Shown here: positions 1 to 10,012 of the stretch, piece by piece
How the letters are laid out: every line of letters starts with the position of its first letter
Numbering within the stretch: the first letter of the stretch is position 1
NCBI GenBank assembly: GCA_030832365.1
Contig: JAURJF010000001.1
Span: forward strand, 1 to 36,961
Source of the DNA: Candidatus Nanopelagicales bacterium
GTDB taxonomy: Bacteria > Actinomycetota > Actinomycetes > Nanopelagicales > Nanopelagicaceae
DNA: 36,961 nt
Direction of reading: 5' to 3'
Made by a program: the position numbers and the translations under genes
The notes under the pieces: generated by a model
The model's input: the letters and a program-made list of their open reading frames with translations, nothing else
Database searches by the model: none
What the model was told of the DNA's origin: nothing

Positions 1-2
1 AG

Positions 3-107
3 AGTCACTTACTTTTCTTTGGCGCGGTTCTTTTGGCACTATTTTTACTCCTTTGGATTTTCTCAACTAATAATGGCTCTAAGTCTAAACCAAGTTCTAG
101 AAACTAG
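3..107 (+). CDS. 3' end of an unidentified membrane protein (partial; one hydrophobic helix plus a short polar tail)
   Basis: Open frame from the window edge reads SHLLFFGAVLLALFLLLWIFSTNNGSKSKPSSRN*, stop TAG at 105-107; convergent with trpA. Confidence 0.5.
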   Translation, partial: SHLLFFGAVLLALFLLLWIFSTNNGSKSKPSSRN

Positions 108-916
108 CCGACTCGGCCCTGTCTGACCCCTTCAGACAACTCGCGGGCTAGCAAGGTTACGCTTTTGCATGCCTGGGCGATATCAGGAGCCTGTAGTACT
201 AACTTAATAAATGCTGAGCCCACAATCACCCCATCGGCAAACTTTGCAACACTTGCAGCCTGCTCAGCAGTTGAAACTCCAAGGCCCACCGCAATTGGAA
301 GATCTGTTACTTTGCGAAGCCTTGCAACTAACTCACTAGCGTTATCAGATAAAGAATTCCTCGCGCCAGTTACTCCCATAAGACTTGCTACATAAACAAA
401 GCCAGAACATTTGCCTGCAACTTTAGCTAATCTTGAATCATCTGTACTAGGAGCAACAACATAAACGCGATGCAAGTCATTTCTCTCTGTCTCCTCAATC
501 CAATCGCCTGACTCCTCAATAGTTAAATCTGGAGTGATAACTCCAACTCCCCCCGCGCTAGCAAGTGCCTCTGTAAACTGCTTAACTCCATATCGCTCAA
601 TGGGATTCCAATAAGACATAACTAAAGAAGGCACACTTACGCTAGAGACCACCTCCAAGACTTCCTTAGCGCCAGTTCTGTTTCTTAGAGCAATTTCAGC
701 AGCTTCTTGAATTATCGCTCCATCCATAACTGGATCGCTATATGCAAAACCCACTTCAACAATATCTACCCCGCCATCAATTAGCGCCCTTATTAATTCC
801 TTAGAACCCTCAAGAGTTGGAAAACCTGCTGGCATATAACCTATTAAGGCTGCTCGATTCTCGCTCTTAGCTCGTGCAAAGACCTGCGCCAAACTCTCTT
901 TATTCATTGATTGCAA
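104..916 (-). CDS. trpA: Tryptophan synthase alpha chain
   Basis: ORF with TrpA motifs (GYMPAGFPT, VEVGFAYSDPVMDG, GLGVSTAEQA, DGVIVGSAF). Start is TTG at 916 or ATG at 907. Confidence 0.96.
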   Translation of the reverse strand: MQSMNKESLAQVFARAKSENRAALIGYMPAGFPTLEGSKELIRALIDGGVDIVEVGFAYSDPVMDGAIIQEAAEIALRNRTGAKEVLEVVSSVSVPSLVMSYWNPIERYGVKQFTEALASAGGVGVITPDLTIEESGDWIEETERNDLHRVYVVAPSTDDSRLAKVAGKCSGFVYVASLMGVTGARNSLSDNASELVARLRKVTDLPIAVGLGVSTAEQAASVAKFADGVIVGSAFIKLVLQAPDIAQACKSVTLLARELSEGVRQGRVG

Positions 917-921
917 TATTC

Positions 922-2112
922 CTAAAGAGGAATTCCAAAGTATTGCGCAGCTGTTTGTACATCTTTATCACCACGTCCCGAGAGATTGATAAGAAGGATT
1001 GCTCCACTTCCCAATTCATTTCCAACTTGAAGCGCTCCAGCTAGCGCGTGAGCCGTTTCTATCGCAGGAATTATTCCCTCACTCTTTGAAAGTAGTGAGA
1101 AGGCATGCATCGCTTGATCATCTGTAATTGCTCGATACTCAGCTCGCCCAATGTCATGAAGGTATGCGTGCTCCGGACCTACTCCTGGATAATCAAGACC
1201 TGCAGAAATTGAATGAGACTCGATGGTTTGGCCATCGCTATCTTGTAGTAGATAAGACCTGGTGCCATGAAGAACTCCGGGGGTTCCACCAACAATAGTT
1301 GCAGCGTGTTTGCCGCTTTCAACTCCAGATCCGCCAGCTTCAAAACCTATTAGGCGAACCCCTGCATCATCAATGAAAGGGTGGAAGATTCCTATCGCAT
1401 TTGATCCTCCGCCAACGCAAGCTAAAACAGCATCAGGAAGCCTGTTGGTCATCTCTAAAACTTGCTGCCTTGCCTCTACTCCAATTATGCGATGAAAATC
1501 TCTAACCATTGTTGGGAAAGGATGGGGACCGGCAACAGTTCCTAATAGGTAGTGAGTAGTTGAAACATTTGTTACCCAATCACGCATCGCTTCATTAATT
1601 GCATCTTTTAGAGTTTTAGAGCCAGTTGTAACTGGCACAACAGTTGCACCAAGTAACTTCATTCTGGCTACGTTTAGAGATTGGCGCTTAGTATCTTCCT
1701 CGCCCATATAAACCACACACTCAAGACCAAGCAGGGCTGCTGCAGTTGCTGAAGCAACGCCATGTTGTCCTGCGCCAGTTTCAGCAATTATTCGCTTCTT
1801 ACCCATGCGTTTGGTGAGAAGTGCTTGACCAAGAACATTATTTATCTTATGGCTACCGGTGTGATTCAAATCTTCACGCTTTAACAGAATTCTTGCATTT
1901 CCAGCATGCTCTGCAAATCTCTTAGCCTCAGTGATAATTGATGGCCGACCGGTATAGCTCTTATGTAGATGGTTTAGTTCTCTTTGAAATTCAGGATCTT
2001 TAGAAGCCGAGTTATGAGCTGCCTCTAATTCATCTAGCGCACCAATTAGTGCCTCTGGGACAAAGCGCCCACCATAGGAGCCAAAGTGGCCAACAATTTC
2101 AATGCGCTCCAT
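922..2112 (-). CDS. trpB: Tryptophan synthase beta chain
   Basis: [51 protein letters not shown] motifs. Confidence 0.98.
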   Translation of the reverse strand: MERIEIVGHFGSYGGRFVPEALIGALDELEAAHNSASKDPEFQRELNHLHKSYTGRPSIITEAKRFAEHAGNARILLKREDLNHTGSHKINNVLGQALLTKRMGKKRIIAETGAGQHGVASATAAALLGLECVVYMGEEDTKRQSLNVARMKLLGATVVPVTTGSKTLKDAINEAMRDWVTNVSTTHYLLGTVAGPHPFPTMVRDFHRIIGVEARQQVLEMTNRLPDAVLACVGGGSNAIGIFHPFIDDAGVRLIGFEAGGSGVESGKHAATIVGGTPGVLHGTRSYLLQDSDGQTIESHSISAGLDYPGVGPEHAYLHDIGRAEYRAITDDQAMHAFSLLSKSEGIIPAIETAHALAGALQVGNELGSGAILLINLSGRGDKDVQTAAQYFGIPL

Positions 2113-2132
2113 GCCCTTTAGTCTACTTTCCC

Positions 2133-2912
2133 TTAAGAGTTTGCGACATTTAAGAATTCACGAACGCTAGCTGCAGGATTCTCTGATTTCACAAGAGCCT
2201 CCCCTACCAAGATCGCATCTGCTCCAGCGATTAAGGCGCCTCGCCCATCTATCGGCTCTGACATACCAGACTCTGCAATGCGAATAATTCCAGATGGAAT
2301 CAGAGGCAGAAGCTTTGAGAAATTACTCTTTTCAATCTCTAGAGTTTTTAGGTTTCGCGCATTTACTCCAATTATTTTTGGATCTATGGCAAACGCCCGT
2401 TCAAGCTCCTCTTGATTGTGAACCTCGATAAGTGCTTGCATTCCAAGATCTATAACTAGATGATAGAGCTGCCCAAGTGCTTCATCACTTAGCGCTGCAA
2501 CAATTAGCAGGACTAGATCTGCCCCGTAGGCTCTTGATTCTCGAACTAAATAGTCATTAACTATAAAATCTTTCCGCAGCAGCGGGATTGAGACCTCTTC
2601 TCTAACTTTTGCAAAATCCTCTAGCGATCCACCAAAGCGTCTCTGCTCAGTCAATACGCTAATAACTGCTGCGCCACCCTCTTGATATTGTCTTGCTAGT
2701 TTTTCTGGAGAAGGTATTTGAGCAAGAGATCCCTTACTGGGGCTAGAGCGCTTAACTTCAGCAATAATTGAAAACTTCTCTCTGCTTAGAGCTGACAAAA
2801 CATCAAGAGGCTTAGCAGCTAATGCCATCTTCTCCTCTAATTCAGAGTTAGATAGTTGGCGCCTTGCTTGATCTTCTAATACACCAGCGATAATCGAATC
2901 AAGAACGCTCAT
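2133..2912 (-). CDS. trpC: Indole-3-glycerol phosphate synthase
   Basis: [57 protein letters not shown] motifs. Confidence 0.97.
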   Translation of the reverse strand: MSVLDSIIAGVLEDQARRQLSNSELEEKMALAAKPLDVLSALSREKFSIIAEVKRSSPSKGSLAQIPSPEKLARQYQEGGAAVISVLTEQRRFGGSLEDFAKVREEVSIPLLRKDFIVNDYLVRESRAYGADLVLLIVAALSDEALGQLYHLVIDLGMQALIEVHNQEELERAFAIDPKIIGVNARNLKTLEIEKSNFSKLLPLIPSGIIRIAESGMSEPIDGRGALIAGADAILVGEALVKSENPAASVREFLNVANS

Positions 2913-2917
2913 CGCAA

Positions 2918-4423
2918 CTAACCCTCTTGCCTAATTGGTTCCAATGAGTTTGCCGCTTCAATTGCTCCAAGGACTGCTGCAGCTTTATTTAAACACTCTT
3001 CATATTCACTAACTGGATTTGAATCTGCAACTATTCCGGCCCCTGCTTGCACATATGCTTTCTTATCCTTTATCACTGCAGTTCTAATTGCAATACAGGT
3101 ATCAAGATTTCCAGTGAAATCGATATACCCAATAGCGCCACCATAGATTCCTCGTCTCGATGGTTCTAACTCTTCAATTATCTCCATCGCTCTTGGCTTA
3201 GGCGCTCCTGAGAGTGTGCCTGCGGGAAAGACTGCATATAAAGCTTCTACAGATGTTTTAGAGCTATCTAGCTGGCCAATAACAGTTGAGACAATATGCA
3301 TGACATGGGAATATCTCTCAATCTGCATGAACTCAACAACGTTAACGCTGCCAGGTGCGCAGACTCTTCCCAAATCATTTCTTCCAAGATCTACTAGCAT
3401 TAAATGCTCGGCTCGCTCTTTAGGATCTGCCAAGAGCTCCTCGCCTAGCCTTAAATCCTCTTCTTGGTTTGTAGAGCGCTTACGAGTTCCGGCAATGGGA
3501 TGAACCATTACTTCACTGCCAGTTACTTTAACTAGCGCCTCTGGGCTTGAGCCAACAACGCTTAATCCATCTGCAAATCTGAAGTGATACATATATGGGC
3601 TGGGATTATGGAGCCTTAGCATTCGATATGCATCAAGTGAGGATGCTTGGCAATCCATCGTAAATCTCTGAGATAAGACAACTTGAAAGGCCTCGCCCGA
3701 TCTAATCTGCTCTTTTATGCTCTCAACATTTAAACAGTATTGCTCTTTACTAAAATTGGCAGTAAAAGAAGGTGGGCTCTTCTTCGCTATTTTGGAGATA
3801 TTGCTATCTAACTTATTTAGAAGCGATTCCTGCATTAGATCTAATCTATTAATAGCCGATTGATAGGCCTGATCTACTCGCTCATCTGAACCATCCCAAT
3901 TGATGGCATTAGCTATGAGAATTACAGTTCCTTGGAGGTGATCATAGACAGCTAAATCTGTAGTCAACATGAAAGCAATTTCTGGAAGCTTTAACTCATC
4001 TACTCCTAGAGTTGGAAGTTTCTCAAGCCTTCGCACCGCGTCAAATCCCATATAGCCAACTAAGCCACCTGTTAGTGGAGGCAGATTCTCTATCTTTGGC
4101 GAACGAAGATGTTTAGAAGCAATCATTAACGCCTCTAAGGGATCAATTCCACTCGGTGCACCTGCTGGCATGCTTCCAAGCCAATGAGCAACTCCATTTT
4201 TCTCTGTAAGGGTTGCTTCGCTTCTTACGCCAATAAATGAGTATCTAGACCATGCTCCACCATGTTCTGCTGACTCTAGGAGAAATGTATTTTCACGATT
4301 TTGAGCTAACTTTGAATAGAGGGTTAGAGGAGTTTCGTTATCTGCAAGTAGTAGTTGGGCAACAGGAATAACGTTATATTCCTTTGCATAAGCACGAAAT
4401 TGTTCAAGGCTTAACCGCTCCAT
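2918..4423 (-). CDS. trpE: Anthranilate synthase component I
   Basis: LLES motif, chorismate-binding core (RSGEAFQVVLSQRF, HPIAGTRKRS, LVDLGRNDLGRV, LSGAPKPRAMEIIEELEP). Confidence 0.95.
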   Translation of the reverse strand: MERLSLEQFRAYAKEYNVIPVAQLLLADNETPLTLYSKLAQNRENTFLLESAEHGGAWSRYSFIGVRSEATLTEKNGVAHWLGSMPAGAPSGIDPLEALMIASKHLRSPKIENLPPLTGGLVGYMGFDAVRRLEKLPTLGVDELKLPEIAFMLTTDLAVYDHLQGTVILIANAINWDGSDERVDQAYQSAINRLDLMQESLLNKLDSNISKIAKKSPPSFTANFSKEQYCLNVESIKEQIRSGEAFQVVLSQRFTMDCQASSLDAYRMLRLHNPSPYMYHFRFADGLSVVGSSPEALVKVTGSEVMVHPIAGTRKRSTNQEEDLRLGEELLADPKERAEHLMLVDLGRNDLGRVCAPGSVNVVEFMQIERYSHVMHIVSTVIGQLDSSKTSVEALYAVFPAGTLSGAPKPRAMEIIEELEPSRRGIYGGAIGYIDFTGNLDTCIAIRTAVIKDKKAYVQAGAGIVADSNPVSEYEECLNKAAAVLGAIEAANSLEPIRQEG

Positions 4424-4753
4424 CTATATTCTCTCAACGCTTCGGTAGAAACAGGAGGTTTGCCCTGTGTGGCAGGCAGGGCCATGTGAATGCACTAGAA
4501 AAAGTAGTGAGTCAGAGTCGCAGTCATATTTTATTTCTACAACATCTTGGTAATTTCCAGAACTCTCCCCCTTAACCCAGAGTTGGCTCCTACTTCTACT
4601 CCAAAAAGTTGCTTTTGAGGTAGCAATAGTTGCCTCATAGGCTTGCAGATTTACCCATGCAAGCATCAATACCTCTTTACTCACACAATCTTGAACAATT
4701 GCCGGGATTAACTCTCCAGCTTTATTCAAGCGATTGATAATTTCCTGCGACAT
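4424..4753 (-). CDS. hisI: Phosphoribosyl-AMP cyclohydrolase
   Basis: LMLAWVNLQAYEAT, FWSRSRSQLWVKGESSGN, DCDSDSLLFLV, GPACHTG motifs; no fused HisE domain. Confidence 0.96.
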   Translation of the reverse strand: MSQEIINRLNKAGELIPAIVQDCVSKEVLMLAWVNLQAYEATIATSKATFWSRSRSQLWVKGESSGNYQDVVEIKYDCDSDSLLFLVHSHGPACHTGQTSCFYRSVERI

Positions 4754-4756
4754 GGC

Positions 4757-5539
4757 CTAATTCTGACCTATTTGATTGCCTTGGCGCACAGTAAAGCCTT
4801 TTCTATCAAGATCACGCTTGATATCTGAGATGCGATAGATGCCAAAGTGAAAAACGCTGGCGGCAAGAAGGGCATCAGCCCCTGATTCCAGAGCTTTAGC
4901 AAAATCTGAGATATCCCCTGCTCCACCACTTGCAATGATTGGAACAGGAGAAATTGCACGGACTAAACGGATTAATTCCAAGTCATATCCTGCTCTTGTT
5001 CCATCAGTATCCATGGAGTTAAGCAGAATCTCTCCTACTCCTCTTTCGATTGCCTCTTTAATCCAATCAAGGGCATCGATGCCAGTTGAGATAGAACCAC
5101 CATGAGTAGTTACTTCAAATCCACTACTACTTCGAGATCTCTTTGCATCTATTGAAATAACTAAAACTTGACTTCCAAAGCTCTCACTAATTTCATTTAT
5201 TAATTCTGGACGCTTTAGGGCGGCAGTATTGATAGAGACCTTATCGGCTCCAGCTCTTAGCAGTTGATTCACATCATCTGTACTACTTATCCCTCCCCCA
5301 ACCGTTAGGGGGATAAACAATTGATCTGCGCTCCTTCGCACTACCTCAAGGGTTGTGCTCCGGCCCTGGCTACTAGCGGTGATATCCAGAAAGGTAATCT
5401 CATCAGCGCCCTCGTTGTTATAGATCTGAGCCATCTCTACTGGATCTCCAGCATCAACTAAATCTAAAAAATTAATACCTTTTACAACTCTTCCGTCTTT
5501 AACATCAAGACAAGGAATTATTCGCGTGGCAAGGCTCAT
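4757..5539 (-). CDS. hisF: Imidazole glycerol phosphate synthase cyclase subunit
   Basis: [42 protein letters not shown] motifs. Confidence 0.97.
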   Translation of the reverse strand: MSLATRIIPCLDVKDGRVVKGINFLDLVDAGDPVEMAQIYNNEGADEITFLDITASSQGRSTTLEVVRRSADQLFIPLTVGGGISSTDDVNQLLRAGADKVSINTAALKRPELINEISESFGSQVLVISIDAKRSRSSSGFEVTTHGGSISTGIDALDWIKEAIERGVGEILLNSMDTDGTRAGYDLELIRLVRAISPVPIIASGGAGDISDFAKALESGADALLAASVFHFGIYRISDIKRDLDRKGFTVRQGNQIGQN

Positions 5540-6261
5540 TTAGATGCCACCTCTAGAGCCTGCTCAAGTGTGAAATTTTGAGCATAAAGTGCTTTTCCAA
5601 CAATTGCTCCTTCGATACCAATATGAGTTAACTCGCGAAGGGCTTGAATATCACTTAATTGGGAGATGCCCCCTGAAGCAATTACCGGTCGGCTAGTTGC
5701 CGCACAGACCATCTTCAATAATTCCAAGTTTGGTCCTTGAAGAGTTCCATCCTTATTCACATCTGTTACGACATATCGAGTGCAACCATCATTATCTAAG
5801 CGCTCTAGCGTTTCAAAGAGATCACCACCATCTCGAGTCCAACCTCTTGCTGCTAGCGTTCGTCCTCGCACATCAAGACCAACTGCAATCCTCTCCCCAA
5901 ATCTCTTAATTACCGATGCGCTCCATTCAGGGCTTTCAAGAGCTGCAGTGCCTAAATTGATTCGCTGACATCCCGTGGCAAGTGCCCGCTCCAGGCTCTC
6001 CTCATCTCTGATACCCCCTGATAACTCAACCTTGATATCCAATTTTCCAACTACCTCTGCAAGAAGTTCATGATTTGATCCCGTTCCAAAAGCAGCATCA
6101 AGGTCAACTAAGTGAATCCATTCTGCGCCTGCCTTTTGAAAATCAAGGGCAGCATCAAGTGCTGAACCATAATTGCTCTGGGCAGATAGCTCTCCTTTTA
6201 CCAGGCGAACAGCTTGGCCTGAGCGAACATCAACAGCGGGAAGAAGTTCTAATTTTTTCAT
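5536..6261 (-). CDS. priA: HisA / probable bifunctional PriA (phosphoribosyl isomerase A, HisA+TrpF)
   Basis: [74 protein letters not shown] at 6261 overlaps the hisH TGA (ATGA); the ORF track extends to 6276. Confidence 0.9.
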   Translation of the reverse strand: MKKLELLPAVDVRSGQAVRLVKGELSAQSNYGSALDAALDFQKAGAEWIHLVDLDAAFGTGSNHELLAEVVGKLDIKVELSGGIRDEESLERALATGCQRINLGTAALESPEWSASVIKRFGERIAVGLDVRGRTLAARGWTRDGGDLFETLERLDNDGCTRYVVTDVNKDGTLQGPNLELLKMVCAATSRPVIASGGISQLSDIQALRELTHIGIEGAIVGKALYAQNFTLEQALEVASK

Positions 6262-6860
6262 AACCCAGATGCCCAATTTTCAATTAGAGCAAGTCCTGCT
6301 GCTCCACTCTTTTCTGGATGAAATTGCACTGCGCTAACTGTTTGACTTTCAATCGCAGCAAGAAATCCTCCGCCATAGTCGCAATAAGAGTTAGCGCCAT
6401 CTACTGGATCTTTAGCGGCATATGAGTGAACGAAGTAAAAACGTTCTTTTTCAATGCCTTGAAACAATTTACTTGATTCATCAACCTGAACTTCATTAAA
6501 GCCCATATGTGGGATAACTGGAGCCTCTAGTCGAACTACTTTGCCTGGAAAAATTCCCAACCCTTTAATGCTTTCACCATCTAGTAGCTCATCGCTAGTC
6601 TCAAAGAGAATTTGCATTCCAACACAGATTCCAAGAGTTTTCTTCTTCTCTTGTTGTCTTTCTTTAATAATTTTATCGCCATCTATTTTTAGTAGAGCCT
6701 TCATGCAAGATCCAAAAGCGCCTACCCCAGGAACTACTAAGCCATCAGCGCCAGCAGCCTCTTGATAATCAGATGTGACTATGACTTGATGTTTTGTTTT
6801 TTCAAATGCTCTCTGTGCAGAACGAATATTTCCTGAGCCATAATCGAGGATGGCTATCAA
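6258..6860 (-). CDS. hisH: Imidazole glycerol phosphate synthase glutaminase subunit
   Basis: [37 protein letters not shown] (catalytic Cys), [10 protein letters not shown] motifs. Confidence 0.97.
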   Translation of the reverse strand: MIAILDYGSGNIRSAQRAFEKTKHQVIVTSDYQEAAGADGLVVPGVGAFGSCMKALLKIDGDKIIKERQQEKKKTLGICVGMQILFETSDELLDGESIKGLGIFPGKVVRLEAPVIPHMGFNEVQVDESSKLFQGIEKERFYFVHSYAAKDPVDGANSYCDYGGGFLAAIESQTVSAVQFHPEKSGAAGLALIENWASGL

Positions 6861-7450
6861 AGAACGCCCTTAGTCGAAGGGATTCCTCCAGAGCGAGGAT
6901 CTAAAGCAACCGCATCCTTAAATGCTTGTGCTACAGCTTTAAATTGTGCCTCAAGAACATGGTGGGCATTTCTTCCTTCAAGAACTCTGATGTGTAGCCC
7001 AATTCTTGCCTCAGAGACTATTGATTCCCAAATGTGTCTTCCAAGGGTGGTATCAAAAGTTCCTATCAATTCAACTATCTCAGGTGCGCGATGAACCAGA
7101 TATGGACGACCTGATAAATCAACAGCTGCTTGCACCAACACTTCATCAAGTGGAACAAGTGAGTTGCCAAATCTTCTAATCCCCGATTTATCTCCAAGGG
7201 CCTCTCGTAGAGCCTGTCCAATAGCCAGAGAAGTGTCTTCTACGCTGTGATGCGAATCTACAGAGATGTCTCCATTGGTTTTTACAGTTAAATCAAAACC
7301 AGAATGCTTTCCCAGTTGCGAAATCATATGATCAAAGAATGGGACGCCAGTTTCTACATTGCATACCCCAGTGCCATCAAGGGTTAGCTCAACTACAACG
7401 CTAGATTCTTTAGTAACGCGCTCCACGCGAGATTTTCTGGGATTGGCCAT
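6857..7450 (-). CDS. hisB: Imidazoleglycerol-phosphate dehydratase
   Basis: GVPFFDHMISQLGKHSGFD, DSHHSVEDTSLAIGQAL, HHVLEAQFKAVAQAF, STKGVL; single-domain IGPD. Confidence 0.98.
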   Translation of the reverse strand: MANPRKSRVERVTKESSVVVELTLDGTGVCNVETGVPFFDHMISQLGKHSGFDLTVKTNGDISVDSHHSVEDTSLAIGQALREALGDKSGIRRFGNSLVPLDEVLVQAAVDLSGRPYLVHRAPEIVELIGTFDTTLGRHIWESIVSEARIGLHIRVLEGRNAHHVLEAQFKAVAQAFKDAVALDPRSGGIPSTKGVL

Positions 7451-7463
7451 GGGAGAAATTATC
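7448..7463 (-). promoter_or_regulatory. Possible leaderless promoter -10 element (GATAAT) ahead of hisB
   Basis: Minus strand reads GATAAT-TTCTCCC-ATG: 5/6 match to TATAAT, 7 nt before the start codon, no Shine-Dalgarno in between; lies in one of the few intergenic gaps of the his-trp run. Confidence 0.4.
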
Positions 7464-7519
7464 CCCTATCAAGGCCAGTACTTGCGACTCAATTATCTTG
7501 GCTTGTTAGCCCAAGTTGG

Positions 7520-8608
7520 TTAAAGAATCGAGGTTAAGGCCTCAAGGAAAGCCTTATTCTCATCTTCAGTACCGATTGTTACCCGTAGATATCCAGGTAT
7601 TGAGACATCACGAATCAATACTGCCTTATCTACCAATTTCGTAAATAGCTCACTTGCGCTCTCTTTAAATCCAGTAAAGAGCAGAAAATTTGCCTCCGAA
7701 TCAATAACGACAAGGCCGAGGCTCTCTAGCTCTTTAGCTAGAAAATTGCGGGAGTCAATGATCTTTGCAATTTGCGCCGATAACTCTTGGCTATGAGTGA
7801 GAGCAGCTAGCGCTGCTGCCTGCGTTAGAGAACTTAAGTGATATGGCAATCTTATTAATAACATCGCTTCAATAAGTATCGGATCTGCAATCATGTATCC
7901 AACTCTTACTCCGGCGAATGCAAATGCCTTACTCATCGTCCTTGAGATGATTACATTTGGGAATCTATTCAAAAGAGAGAGAGCTGATATATTATTTGAG
8001 AATTCTGCATAGGCCTCATCAACTACAAAAATTGCTCCCACTTCTTGGCAAGTTTTAGCCATCTGCTCGACGTGCTCAATAGGTGTGGCATTGCCACTTG
8101 GATTATTTGGAGTTGTTAAATAGACCAGACCAGGCTTTAGATCCCTAATAGCTTTTAATGAGGCAGGGACATCTAGTGAGAAATTGGCCTGCCTTGGAAT
8201 AGATATCCACTTCTTGCCAACAGAGCGATTAATCAGGGGGTGCATAGAGTAAGAGGGCTCAAAGCCCATCGCATCGCCAGAGAAAGCAAGTGCAATACTC
8301 TGCAGAATCTCATTACTTCCATTTGCTGCCCAGATATTTTCAACTCCAAAACTTAAACCACTCTGCCGTTTAATCTCATCAGCAAGTGCTCCTCTGAGTT
8401 TTATCGCATCGCGATCTGGATAACGATTAAGGTTTTTAACTTCCTTAGCAATTGCTGCGTTAATACTTGCCTGCAAACTCACACTTAGTTGATAGGGATT
8501 CTCATTGGTATTTAGTCGATTTGCTAGAGAAATTTGCGGCGCGCCATATGGCATCAAATCCTTTAAGCTCTCATTTAATTTGAGCCATTTTGGCCAGCGA
8601 TCACTCAT
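7520..8608 (-). CDS. hisC: Histidinol-phosphate aminotransferase
   Basis: RLNTNENPY, LTTPNNPSGNATP, VVDEAYAEFS, SRTMSKAFAFAGVRVGY (PLP lysine) motifs. Confidence 0.97.
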   Translation of the reverse strand: MSDRWPKWLKLNESLKDLMPYGAPQISLANRLNTNENPYQLSVSLQASINAAIAKEVKNLNRYPDRDAIKLRGALADEIKRQSGLSFGVENIWAANGSNEILQSIALAFSGDAMGFEPSYSMHPLINRSVGKKWISIPRQANFSLDVPASLKAIRDLKPGLVYLTTPNNPSGNATPIEHVEQMAKTCQEVGAIFVVDEAYAEFSNNISALSLLNRFPNVIISRTMSKAFAFAGVRVGYMIADPILIEAMLLIRLPYHLSSLTQAAALAALTHSQELSAQIAKIIDSRNFLAKELESLGLVVIDSEANFLLFTGFKESASELFTKLVDKAVLIRDVSIPGYLRVTIGTEDENKAFLEALTSIL

Positions 8609-9963
8609 TACAAATCCTTACCCGCTTCAAAGCGTGCAGATATCGCTTCACCATGAGCGGGAAGATCTTCAGCATTTGCAAAGGTAATAACGCTAGGTGC
8701 AATTTCGCTAAAGGCTTTCTCGTTATAGGAGATAAAGTGAAGGCCCCTTAAGAAAGTTTGCACCGATAGCCCGCTTGAATGACATGCACACCCTCCCGTT
8801 GGAAGAACGTGGTTTGAGCCTGCTAGATAGTCACCAAGTGAAACTGGTGAGGTGCGCCCAAGAAATACAGCACCTGCATTTCTAATTTTCTTACTATCTC
8901 TCTTAGGGTCTGTCGTTAGTAGCTCAAGATGCTCAGCAGCGTATGCATTTGCTACATCTAGAGATTGATCAAGATTATCTGTAATAACGATTGCTGATTG
9001 AATGCCATAAAGCGCTTGGAGTATTCGCTGACTATGTTTGGTTGCCATTACCCTCGTCTTTAACTCAATCTGCACTTGATCTGCCAACTCTAAAGAATCT
9101 GTAATCAAAACTGCTGCGGCAATACTGTCATGCTCTGCTTGACTAATTAGATCTGCAGCTACTTCACCTGCTCTAGCGCTCTTATCAGCCACAATTGCAA
9201 TTTCAGTTGGTCCAGCCTCAGAGTCAATACCAATTTTTCCGCGCAGCGCTCTCTTTGCTGCCGCTACATAAATATTTCCTGGCCCGGTAACTAAATCAAC
9301 TGGCTCTAATATCTCTTGGGTAACTCCATCGACAACGCTACGAACTCCGTAGGCAAAGGCTGCAATTGCTTGCGCGCCTCCCATTGCATAGATTTCATTA
9401 ATTCCAAGGATTGCACAGGTTGCCAAGATTGTTGGATTTGGCCAACCAGAGTTATTGACTTGAGCAGGTGATGCCAGAGCAATACTTTTAACCCCAGCAA
9501 TTTGAGCAGGGACTACATTCATAATCACTGAACTGGGATAAACCGCTTTTCCTCCTGGAACATATAGACCAACTCGATCAACAGGAATCCAACGCTCTTC
9601 AACTTCCCCGCCATCAACAACTCTGGTTAACGCACTTGATCGCACTTGATCCTTATGAACACTTCGAACTCTTCTTATCGCCTCATTAATTACGCTCTCA
9701 AGATTTGGATCTAATTGCGCAAGCGCCTTATCAATTTCTTTCTGAGGAACTCTAAGGCCACTAGGAGCAACGCCATCAAATTTGAGACTTAGATCGAGAA
9801 GGGTCTGCTCACTTCCCTTTCTTACAGATTCAATAATTGGCTCAATAGCCTTCATCGCAGAGGCGATATCCATCTCAGCCCTGGGGAGCAGTTCTTGGTA
9901 TTGAGCTTTAGATAACTCTTTACCCCTTAGATCTAAGGTTCTAACAAGATTGGCTTGGCTCAC
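8608..9963 (-). CDS. hisD: Histidinol dehydrogenase
   Basis: VGLYVPGGKAVYPSSVIMNVVPA, VTGPGNIYVAAAKR, IGIDSEAGPTEIAIVAD, AEHDS, LGDYLAGSNHVLPTGG motifs. GTG start. Confidence 0.98.
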   Translation of the reverse strand: MSQANLVRTLDLRGKELSKAQYQELLPRAEMDIASAMKAIEPIIESVRKGSEQTLLDLSLKFDGVAPSGLRVPQKEIDKALAQLDPNLESVINEAIRRVRSVHKDQVRSSALTRVVDGGEVEERWIPVDRVGLYVPGGKAVYPSSVIMNVVPAQIAGVKSIALASPAQVNNSGWPNPTILATCAILGINEIYAMGGAQAIAAFAYGVRSVVDGVTQEILEPVDLVTGPGNIYVAAAKRALRGKIGIDSEAGPTEIAIVADKSARAGEVAADLISQAEHDSIAAAVLITDSLELADQVQIELKTRVMATKHSQRILQALYGIQSAIVITDNLDQSLDVANAYAAEHLELLTTDPKRDSKKIRNAGAVFLGRTSPVSLGDYLAGSNHVLPTGGCACHSSGLSVQTFLRGLHFISYNEKAFSEIAPSVITFANAEDLPAHGEAISARFEAGKDL

Positions 9964-9975
9964 TTAGCTATTCTA
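9961..9975 (-). promoter_or_regulatory. Possible leaderless promoter -10 (TAGAAT) at the head of the his-trp superoperon
   Basis: Minus strand reads TAGAAT-AGCTAA-GTG(hisD): -10-like hexamer 6 nt before the start codon, no Shine-Dalgarno sequence, located in the dnaE-hisD gap. Confidence 0.5.
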
Positions 9976-10012
9976 ATTGAGCAAGCAATTACCTCGCAGA
10001 GGATTTCCTTGC

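Noticed and set aside
3216-3503. Plus-strand 95-aa ORF within trpE
   Set aside because: Antisense to the catalytic core of trpE; likely spurious.
7497-7515. Intrinsic terminator between hisC and hisB
   Set aside because: Short, bulged stem with no U-run on the transcribed strand.
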